Positions 1 to 5,811 of a DNA stretch of 6,826 nucleotides are shown one piece after another. The notes below the pieces were generated by a model. That model ran no database searches, was not told the DNA's origin, and was given only the letters and a program-made list of their open reading frames with translations. This stretch comes from Phormidesmis priestleyi (GTDB taxonomy: Bacteria; Cyanobacteriota; Cyanobacteriia; Phormidesmidales; Phormidesmidaceae). Each line of letters opens with the position of its first letter. Positions within the stretch are counted from its first letter, which is position 1. The position numbers and the translations under genes are program-made. The stretch spans positions 1-6,826 of the forward strand of contig QBMP01000243.1 of the NCBI GenBank assembly GCA_003242115.1. Direction: 5' to 3'.

Positions 1-1
1 C

Positions 2-745
2 TTTGCTGGCGATGTCAATCAACCCATCAATATCGCAATCGTCGGGGCGGTTTATCGCCCAGGGCCCTACACCTTACAAGGGGGTGTGGCTCGAACGGGT
101 GATGCGGGTATGCCGGGCGCTGTCAGCAATTCCAATAGCCCTACGACTATTACCAGAGCTATTCAGGTCGCTGGCGGGATCAAACCTCAAGCTGACATTC
201 GTAAAGTTCAGGTAGTGCGGCCAACTCGCGTGGGGACTCCTCAGATCTTTGAAGTTGATCTTTGGTCACTTTTAGAAACGGGTGATCTCAAGCAAGATGC
301 CATTTTGCAAGAGGGTGATACGGTGCTAGTGCCGGTAGCAACGGCTCTGAGCACGGAAGAAGTCGGGCAGTTGGCAGCAGCTAGTTTTGCTCCTGATACC
401 ATTCGCGTTAATGTCGTAGGTGAAGTTGAACAGCCAGGAACAGTAGCATTACCGCCTAATACGCCACTTAGCCAAGCAGTTTTAGCCGCTGGAGGCTTTA
501 ATACTAGATCTAGCACAGGTGCCGCAGAGCTAGTACGGCTCAATGAAGACGGCACGGTCACACGCACGGCTATTCCCGTTGACTTTGCTCAGGGGATCAA
601 TGAAGAAAGTAATCCGCTTTTGCGCAACAATGATGTCATTATTGTCAATCGCAGCGGCATTGCTAATGTGACCGATACGATAGGAACCATTCTCAGCCCA
701 CTAGGGGGAATCTTTTCCTTCTTTCGACTCTTTAATCTTTTCTAA
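2..745 (+). CDS. wza: Wza/GumB-type polysaccharide export outer-membrane protein, C-terminal part (5' end outside window)
   Basis: The reading frame is open from the window's first bases to a TAA at 743-745, giving 247 residues; no start is visible, so this is a partial gene. Residues about 11-111 form one SLBB-like domain (IAIVGAVYRPGPYTL, then ITRAIQVAGGI and ILQEGDTVLVP). Residues 134-218 form a second (IRVNVVGEVEQPGTVAL, LSQAVLAAGGF, LLRNNDVIIVNRSG). Repeated SLBB domains with the pattern G-x-V-x-x-P-G and A-x-x-x-A-G-G are typical of outer-membrane polysaccharide export (OPX) proteins, which form the channel for capsule or exopolysaccharide. The N-terminal signal/lipobox and Poly_export domain must lie upstream. 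The C-terminus is hydrophobic (GTILSPLGGIFSFFRLFNLF) and might be membrane-associated; this is inference. The next gene, a Wzc-like protein on the same strand 51 bases downstream, is the expected partner. A GTG at 86 is in frame but lies inside the first SLBB domain, so it is unlikely to be the start. The symbol is by family resemblance only. Confidence 0.88.
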   Translation, partial: FAGDVNQPINIAIVGAVYRPGPYTLQGGVARTGDAGMPGAVSNSNSPTTITRAIQVAGGIKPQADIRKVQVVRPTRVGTPQIFEVDLWSLLETGDLKQDAILQEGDTVLVPVATALSTEEVGQLAAASFAPDTIRVNVVGEVEQPGTVALPPNTPLSQAVLAAGGFNTRSSTGAAELVRLNEDGTVTRTAIPVDFAQGINEESNPLLRNNDVIIVNRSGIANVTDTIGTILSPLGGIFSFFRLFNLF

Positions 746-787
746 GTAACCCCATTACTGGCGCGTAACTTTACGGGCAACTCCAAC

Positions 788-792
788 AGAGG
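788..792 (+). promoter_or_regulatory. Probable ribosome binding site of the wzc-like gene
   Basis: AGAGG lies four bases before the ATG at 797. The spacing is slightly short, but this is the only clear Shine-Dalgarno-like sequence before any gene start in this window. It supports the 797 start. The 51-base gap after the upstream gene (746-796) shows no convincing promoter or terminator, which fits co-transcription. Confidence 0.5.
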
Positions 793-796
793 CAGC

Positions 797-3019
797 ATGA
801 AAACTGACGATATTTTGCAGCTAACAGAGAGTGATTCTTCTAGCGTTCCTGCTGAAGGCATTGATCTGAACCAGGTAATGCAGGCTTTGGCCAGAAAATG
901 GTGGATCATTTTAGGGGTTACCGGTCTATCTATGGCCGCAGCTGGGACCAAAGTAATCTCATCTACGCCTGAGTCAGTCGGCAATGTTGAAATATTGGTT
1001 CGCTCCGGCAGCGCCGAAACTGATGTGATTGCCAATATTCCTGAAACCCTCAGCAATGGTGTGCCGCTCAAGGCGATCACCGTTACTGAAGACCTGCTCA
1101 AAATATTGAAGAGTCCTAAAGTTCTCGCGCCCGTTGTGGCCAAAGTGCAGTCAACTTATCCTGAAATTTGTGGCATTCCAGAAGGGTTGTCAGGCGAGGC
1201 GACAGATCTCAGCGATCTTTGCTATCAGAGACTATCGAGCCGATTGAAGGTAGAAGCGATCGATAAGGACTCAGCAATTGTCAGAGTCACCTTTGAGGAT
1301 GAAAATCCACAGGCGATTGAGGCTGTTTTAACGCAGCTTTCTCAAGCATACTTGGACTACAGTTTGGAAACGAAACAAGCCGACATTCGCCGAGGCATAG
1401 AATTTGTTGTTCAAAAGTTGCCTGATTTACGCCAAAAAGTAGAGGTGCTGCAAACTCAGCTACAGAATTTGCGCCAGCAAAATGACGTCATCGATCCAGC
1501 CTCTCGGGCCACTCAGCTAGCCGAGCAGATCACCACCTTTTCACAATCGCAGCTAGAAGTTGAGGTTCAGCTCTCACAAGCGAAAGCGATCGCTAATGAT
1601 TTGACTCAGCAGTTGCAGTCTAACGAGCAAGCTTCTTCCTTAGCCCTCAGTCAAAATACGCGCTATCAAAGCCTGTTAAATGCACTGCTGGACTTGGATT
1701 CTCAAATAGCAGAAGCTTCTACACTTTACCTGGATTCTTCCCCCGACATGCAGGTGCTCAAAGAGCAACGACAAAATTTGCTGAGTCTGTTGGCGAGTGA
1801 AGGTCAGCAGTCTCAGCGAGAACTGGCTAACCAAATCAATGAGCTAGAAACCCAAGATCAGGCTCTAAAGCAGACGCTTCAGGGTCTGAATGCGGATGTG
1901 GGGCAGCTAACCGGAGTCACCCGTAGCTATGATGAGATTCAGCGAGAGCTTGCGGTTGCTTCTGAGAACTTAAATCAGTTTATTGCTAAGCGAGAGGCGC
2001 TAGAAATTGACGCTGCTCAGAGAGAGATTCCTTGGGAGATAATAACGCCGCCGACGGCATCCCGGCTAGCGCCTACTAGCTTGTCTCAACCTCTGCTTTT
2101 AGGCGGAACGCTAGGGCTATTGCTAGGGACGGGAATTGTGCTTTTGGTCAACTCTTCTTCAGGTGTCATTTACTCTGAAGAAGAGTTAAAGCGATCTACT
2201 CGTCTGCCGATTTTGGGCTCAATTCCAAACTATACGATGACTGATGAGTTCTCCTCTGAAAGAATGGGTGAAAGAACGGGAAGCGCCTCAAGGCAATACG
2301 CTAGCATTGGCGCTGAGCGCAGTGGGCTAGGGGAAAATGGCGCTGGTAATTCTGGTGGTTTTGGCCCTAACGGCAATGGCACTAGCCCCCGACCTTTTAG
2401 TCATGCAGCAGCGATCCCGACTTATGCTCAAGATCCGTTCGTAGAATCTTTTCGCTCTTTGTACGCTAATCTTCGGTTGCTAGGGTCTACAGAGCCGATT
2501 CGCTCAGTTGCCATCAGCTCTGTTATGGCTGGAGAAGGTAAGTCAACCGTTGCACTTCACTTAGCAGAAGCGGCAGCGGCGATGGGCAAACGAGTGCTGC
2601 TGATAGATGGGGACTTGCGTAACCCTCAAATTCACCATTATCTGGAGTTATCGAATGAAAAGGGGCTGACTAATCTGTTTTCGGGTGATTCGAATCCAGC
2701 AATTGTCCAGCGATTTTCACCGGAGCCCAATCTGTATGTGATTGCAGCGGGTTCGGCGTCTTTTGATCCGACTCGGCTGTTTTCTTCGCGGAGCATGAAG
2801 CGCTTTGCGAAAAAAGTTGAGGCTCGGTTTGATTTGGTTATTTATGATACGCCGCCGCTGTTGGGCCAGTCGGATGCTTATTTAATTGCTGATAATACAG
2901 ACGGAATGCTGCTGGTGACACGGCCCGGAAAACTAAAGCAGCCGCTGCTAGATAAGGCGATGGAGCAGCTTAGAATTGCGGATATTCATATGTTAGGGCT
3001 AGTAACTAGAGAGGCGTAA
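797..3019 (+). CDS. wzc: Wzc-like polysaccharide co-polymerase with BY-kinase (CpsD/CapB-type) ATPase domain, lacking the tyrosine-rich tail
   Basis: The 740-residue inner-membrane protein has the PCP-2a layout, which controls polymerisation and chain length of exported polysaccharide. A Wzz-type N-terminus has its first membrane segment at about residues 35-50. A periplasmic region follows, with a long Gln-rich coiled coil at about 210-400 and two cysteines (C125, C142) that could pair. A Pro-rich stretch (417-431) precedes the second membrane segment at about 432-451. A Gly/Asn-rich linker covers about 505-530. The cytoplasmic kinase domain starts with FVESFRSLYANLRL. It has Walker A AGEGKST (578-584), Walker A' LLIDGDLRNP (601-610) and Walker B FDLVIYDTPP (678-687). 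Family members normally continue past a V-x-x-N segment into a cluster of tyrosines that are autophosphorylated. Here the protein stops at GLVTREA with no cluster, although the nucleotide-binding motifs look intact. It is probably in one operon with the upstream Wza-like gene. The 37 bases after the stop hold no clear terminator, so transcripts may run into the convergent gene. Confidence 0.93.
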   Translation: MKTDDILQLTESDSSSVPAEGIDLNQVMQALARKWWIILGVTGLSMAAAGTKVISSTPESVGNVEILVRSGSAETDVIANIPETLSNGVPLKAITVTEDLLKILKSPKVLAPVVAKVQSTYPEICGIPEGLSGEATDLSDLCYQRLSSRLKVEAIDKDSAIVRVTFEDENPQAIEAVLTQLSQAYLDYSLETKQADIRRGIEFVVQKLPDLRQKVEVLQTQLQNLRQQNDVIDPASRATQLAEQITTFSQSQLEVEVQLSQAKAIANDLTQQLQSNEQASSLALSQNTRYQSLLNALLDLDSQIAEASTLYLDSSPDMQVLKEQRQNLLSLLASEGQQSQRELANQINELETQDQALKQTLQGLNADVGQLTGVTRSYDEIQRELAVASENLNQFIAKREALEIDAAQREIPWEIITPPTASRLAPTSLSQPLLLGGTLGLLLGTGIVLLVNSSSGVIYSEEELKRSTRLPILGSIPNYTMTDEFSSERMGERTGSASRQYASIGAERSGLGENGAGNSGGFGPNGNGTSPRPFSHAAAIPTYAQDPFVESFRSLYANLRLLGSTEPIRSVAISSVMAGEGKSTVALHLAEAAAAMGKRVLLIDGDLRNPQIHHYLELSNEKGLTNLFSGDSNPAIVQRFSPEPNLYVIAAGSASFDPTRLFSSRSMKRFAKKVEARFDLVIYDTPPLLGQSDAYLIADNTDGMLLVTRPGKLKQPLLDKAMEQLRIADIHMLGLVTREA

Positions 3020-3056
3020 ATTAAAAGCCTAAACTAGCAGCCTTGCTGGGCGATCG

Positions 3057-4973
3057 CTACTTGCCTTGATAGAAAATAGTAGACTCGCTAATTGGTTTGA
3101 GTTCTGTGCCAGGGTAGTAAAATTCCAGGATCTGTTCGCTGGAGTAGCCTTTGTCACCCAGGTTATAAGCGCCCGTTTGACTCATGCCAACCCCGTGACC
3201 AAAGCCACCACCAATAAAGCGATAGCCTGTGATGATCGGGCTAGGGGCTGCTGTTTGGCTGCTGTTTGGCTCGTTGATTGAGTTGTTGTTGTTAGCGCTA
3301 TTTGGATTATTTTCCGCAGCGTCGTTTGGGTTAGGATCGCTGGAGCTGTTGCTGGTAGGAGCATTGAGAGGATTGCTAGTGATAGCACGCTCCTCCGGCT
3401 TAGCCTTACTAGCGACACTAGCCAATGCTCCTTCCTGCCCATCAGCCTTGGGCACCTCCATAATCGGCTCTAAATAAAACAGCAGACTGCGAGGTGGAAT
3501 TAATGCTTTAACCGCTTCATCTTTCACCAGATCAAATGAGCCGATGTCGGTATCTACCTGAAGCTTTTGGACGCGGCCAGAATTGGCTCTTTCAGTCACA
3601 GTAAGGCCAGTAATTTGGCTAAATCCGGCCAAGGGATGCTGCTGTTTGGCGAGATATTCTTTCATGGTGTCGCCAATTTCTTTCAGCGAGGCGCTACGGT
3701 TCCAGCGAAAGGCGGGCCAGCCGTCTTCATTAAAGCCGCTGTTGAGCGCGATAAAAGCTCGAAAATTGGCTTCGTTAGAAAGGGGTTTTTGGCTTAAGTC
3801 CCAGCGAGTTTGCAGTGAATCGATCACCGGGCGCAAGTAGGGGCGATCATCGCCATTCCAAACATCGGTGAAGCTAGCGGTGATGCCGCCAGCCGTTGAG
3901 GAATAAAGCGCGTCGATTAGCTCGTTTTCATGGGTGAGGACTTGGCCTGAAGTCGCGGCGATCGCACTATCCGAAACCGGATCAGTCTCTGACCAGCCAA
4001 AGTACACCTGACACTGCGTATCGGCACAGATTTCGTAATTGTCAATAGCAAAGCGTCTGAGGTTGCGCAGCGCATAGGTTCGCGCCAAGATTGCCTGTGC
4101 CTCAATGGCTGTACGCGGCGCTCCTGCACCAATTTCATGCGGCACCACTCCGCGCAGGTAGGCATCGACTGGAACCTGATTTACTAGCGTGTAACTGCCG
4201 TAGGCGTTGGGCTGAACCTTCATCGTACCTGGAAACAAATCGGGGTAGCGGGTGGTGTTGCCCTGGCCCATTTGGAACTGACGGTTAGCGCTGGTAATTG
4301 TAAACTGATCGCGGGTGTACTTGTAGCCATTAGCGGTAAAGGTCGCCTTGGGCACTTCTTTGAAGACTTTTGAATCAATGAAAACCCCTGTATAGCCCGC
4401 TGCATGAAGGTTTTGCTGCAACAGTCGGCGCAATAATGGCGTTGCGTAGTCTTCTCGCTTGGCCCAGACCTGCCAAGTATCGGGCTGAGCAATTTCGGCA
4501 TTAATGCCCGCTGCTTGCCACCGCGCCGCGCTGTCTTCGGCGCTTTCAAAGCTGCGGTGAGTGCTGAGCACAACCCATTCTTGCAAAACAGGCTGCGCTA
4601 AAGGCTGCATAGCCACCTCTAGCGTGAGCTGGCGAGTGGTCAGTGTTTGCGGCTGATTTCCGGTTTTGAAGCCAACGGTCAGCTGATCGCCGCTCAGGGG
4701 TGCAAGGATAATTCTGTCGGCTTCATTAGCGCCAAATCGCTGGACAATTCCCACCTTGATTTCTGGGTTGAGAGTGGCTGCCCAACTTAAGCTAGGGCCG
4801 AGCAGAACGCTGCTAGCGATCGCACCTACCGCCATTCCAAACCCCACCAAAAGACGTGAGCCCTGACGATTAGCCCGATGATTAGCCCGATAATGAGTTG
4901 GGCAAACAGTCTGACGCAGGCTTGAAGCCAAAGCGGCAGTTGGACGAAGAGGCAAACGATTCATATCAGGCAT
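3057..4973 (-). CDS. Secreted SpoIID/LytB-domain protein, predicted peptidoglycan lytic transglycosylase
   Basis: The protein has 638 residues from the ATG at 4973; a second ATG at 4964 (M4) is equally possible and neither has a clear Shine-Dalgarno. A basic n-region of about 40 residues is followed by a hydrophobic segment (41-61) and a likely signal peptidase site after SLSWA, so the enzyme should act in the periplasm. Residues about 131-201 resemble a SPOR fold. The SpoIID domain shows VPVDAYLRGVVPHEIG (catalytic Glu of the family probably E280), then AIEAQAILARTYALR. The pair C316/C321 (CADTQCQVYFG) matches the Cys pair of zinc-binding members. SSTAGG is at 358-363 and the C-terminal signature GGGFGHGVGMSQTGAY at 588-603. 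SpoIID-type enzymes cleave glycan strands, preferring ones stripped of stem peptides. An Asn/Ser/Pro-rich stretch (about 508-580) separates the signature from the rest of the domain. Two short tandem duplications lie inside the gene. It is convergent with the wzc-like gene and divergent from the GrpE-like gene. The function is a family assignment; the physiological role is unknown. Confidence 0.9.
   Translation of the reverse strand: MPDMNRLPLRPTAALASSLRQTVCPTHYRANHRANRQGSRLLVGFGMAVGAIASSVLLGPSLSWAATLNPEIKVGIVQRFGANEADRIILAPLSGDQLTVGFKTGNQPQTLTTRQLTLEVAMQPLAQPVLQEWVVLSTHRSFESAEDSAARWQAAGINAEIAQPDTWQVWAKREDYATPLLRRLLQQNLHAAGYTGVFIDSKVFKEVPKATFTANGYKYTRDQFTITSANRQFQMGQGNTTRYPDLFPGTMKVQPNAYGSYTLVNQVPVDAYLRGVVPHEIGAGAPRTAIEAQAILARTYALRNLRRFAIDNYEICADTQCQVYFGWSETDPVSDSAIAATSGQVLTHENELIDALYSSTAGGITASFTDVWNGDDRPYLRPVIDSLQTRWDLSQKPLSNEANFRAFIALNSGFNEDGWPAFRWNRSASLKEIGDTMKEYLAKQQHPLAGFSQITGLTVTERANSGRVQKLQVDTDIGSFDLVKDEAVKALIPPRSLLFYLEPIMEVPKADGQEGALASVASKAKPEERAITSNPLNAPTSNSSSDPNPNDAAENNPNSANNNNSINEPNSSQTAAPSPIITGYRFIGGGFGHGVGMSQTGAYNLGDKGYSSEQILEFYYPGTELKPISESTIFYQGK
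3246..3271. repeat. 11-bp tandem duplication inside the SpoIID-type gene
   Basis: The unit GGCTGCTGTTT occurs twice without mismatch (3246-3256, 3257-3267) and its first four bases recur at 3268-3271. Eleven is not a multiple of three, so the two copies are read in different frames (PNSS and QTAA on the coding strand). They lie in the low-complexity linker just before the last catalytic signature. Confidence 0.9.
4868..4891. repeat. 12-bp tandem duplication in the signal-peptide n-region of the SpoIID-type gene
   Basis: GATTAGCCCGAT is present twice in perfect tandem (4868-4879, 4880-4891). On the coding strand it gives the repeated residues RANH/RANR at about 29-36. The duplication keeps the frame and lengthens the basic n-region by four residues. 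Confidence 0.88.
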
Positions 4974-5039
4974 GGTAACGAGCGTATAGGGTCAATCGGA
5001 TGATCTGATCGGGTAAGCAGTACACCAAAAGATAGAAAT

Positions 5040-5063
5040 ATAAGGTAGAAAAGTTCACCTTAT
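5040..5063. promoter_or_regulatory. Perfect 7-bp inverted repeat in the divergent intergenic region, candidate operator
   Basis: ATAAGGT (5040-5046) and ACCTTAT (5057-5063) are exact reverse complements separated by 10 bases, so the arm centres are 17 bp apart. The site lies between the divergent SpoIID-type and GrpE-like genes, 67 bases upstream of the first and 61 upstream of the second. The geometry suits a dimeric DNA-binding protein, and the adjacent gene encodes a helix-turn-helix protein. No run of T follows, so a terminator is less likely. Binding is inference; I could not place the promoters confidently. Confidence 0.4.
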
Positions 5064-5102
5064 CCTAACGGTTTCTGCTAGGAGTATTTGTGAATATATG
5101 GA

Positions 5103-5124
5103 AAATTATTGATCTATCTAATTT
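5103..5124. promoter_or_regulatory. AT-rich inverted repeat abutting the GrpE-like start codon
   Basis: AAATTA (5103-5108) and TAATTT (5119-5124) are reverse complements with a 10-base spacer, ending at the base before the ATG at 5125. It takes the place where a Shine-Dalgarno would be; none is seen. In AT-rich sequence a 6-bp match may be chance. Confidence 0.2.
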
Positions 5125-5790
5125 ATGGCACCTATCGTCTCCGATTCCTCGCCATTGAAGGCGCTGATGCAGCAGGCCAACATCGACAGCTACCGAGCAT
5201 TAGCCCTGCAAGCAGGCGTTTCTCGATGGCAAGTACAGCAGCTTCGACTAGGCAAAATTGGGCAAATGCGGGTAGAGGCACTGACTAAAATTGCGATCGC
5301 CCTAAACATCCCATTGAACGCTTTACTCACTAAATTCGATCTCACAGATGATCGCCTGCAACCATCAGAGAATTCCCCGCTTACCCATCAGCTAGCCGAA
5401 CTACAGCGCGAATACCAGCGCTTACAGCAGCAGCAAGCGGAGCAAATTGCCGCCGTGCGATCGCAAGTTCAGCTCGATGCCCTTCAGACCTTAGAATCTT
5501 GGCTGATACAGTGGCCGACCATTGCCCACAAAGCGCAGATAAATACCGATCTCGCGGCTGTCAAAATTCTGCCCTTTATCAAACCGATTCATCAGCTCAT
5601 GGATGAGTGGGGCGTAGAAGCTATAGCTTCCATCGACGCCCAAATTCCCTACGATCCCCAACTCCACCAGCTTACAAAAGGCACCACAAATCCGGGAGAG
5701 CTGGTTTGCGTCACTCACAGCGGCTGTCGATATCAGGGTAAATTGCTGCACCGAGCTAAGGTAAAGCCACTTGACTCCGCCCCAATTTGA
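5125..5790 (+). CDS. HTH-domain protein with GrpE-like C-terminus
   Basis: The protein has 221 residues. Residues about 9-71 look like an XRE-type helix-turn-helix, with the core SYRALALQAGVSRWQVQQLR at 22-41 followed by a helix and IALNIPLNALL. Residues 84-125 are Gln/Glu-rich and probably form a coiled coil. The C-terminal part matches the GrpE beta-domain pattern: GVEAI (163-167), YDPQLHQ (176-182), PGELV (190-194), then G200, Y203 and LLHRAKV (207-213). In GrpE this domain contacts DnaK and the long helix dimerises. The helix here is much shorter than in housekeeping GrpE, and the usual GY is GC. It is therefore probably a divergent paralogue rather than the main GrpE; whether it acts on an Hsp70, binds DNA, or both is unknown. 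The ATG at 5125 is the earliest usable start, because the ATG at 5098 meets TGA after four codons. No Shine-Dalgarno is visible. The gene is divergent from the SpoIID-type gene and convergent with the phosphoesterase. Confidence 0.8.
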   Translation: MAPIVSDSSPLKALMQQANIDSYRALALQAGVSRWQVQQLRLGKIGQMRVEALTKIAIALNIPLNALLTKFDLTDDRLQPSENSPLTHQLAELQREYQRLQQQQAEQIAAVRSQVQLDALQTLESWLIQWPTIAHKAQINTDLAAVKILPFIKPIHQLMDEWGVEAIASIDAQIPYDPQLHQLTKGTTNPGELVCVTHSGCRYQGKLLHRAKVKPLDSAPI

Positions 5791-5811
5791 CCTCAGGCTT
5801 GGCCTCAGGTC
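5789..5811. terminator. Hairpin shared by two convergent genes, possible bidirectional terminator
   Basis: GACCT (5789-5793) pairs with AGGTC (5807-5811), and AGGC (5795-5798) pairs with GCCT (5802-5805), around a 3-base loop TTG. A single C:C mismatch interrupts the stem. The structure covers bases of both stop codons (TGA at 5788-5790 on plus, TGA at 5805-5807 on minus) and the whole 14-base gap. No T-run follows on either strand, so it is not a textbook intrinsic terminator. It may instead stabilise 3' ends or stop transcription weakly in both directions. Confidence 0.45.

Noticed and set aside
578..667. Frameshift or pseudogene in the Wza-like gene
   Set aside because: The frame is open without interruption and both SLBB domains are continuous to a natural stop. 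Only the 5' end is cut by the window edge.
742..1143. Minus-strand open frame of 133 codons opposite the start of the wzc-like gene
   Set aside because: It overlaps a well-supported gene, has no domain signature and reads as the complement of conserved Wzz-type sequence.
3020..3056. Possible terminator between the wzc-like gene and the SpoIID-type gene
   Set aside because: The best stem is CAGC-CTT-GCTG with only four pairs and no T-run on either strand. The other palindrome there is simply a HIP1 octamer.
5014..5100. Sigma70-like promoters for the divergent genes
   Set aside because: Several AT-rich hexamers can be paired (for example TTGGTG on minus, TATATG on plus) but each misses one element or matches only 3-4 of 6 bases. 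I did not place any.
5491..5751. Minus-strand open frame of 86 codons opposite the GrpE-like region
   Set aside because: The plus-strand product carries the recognisable GrpE-like motifs; the antisense product has none.
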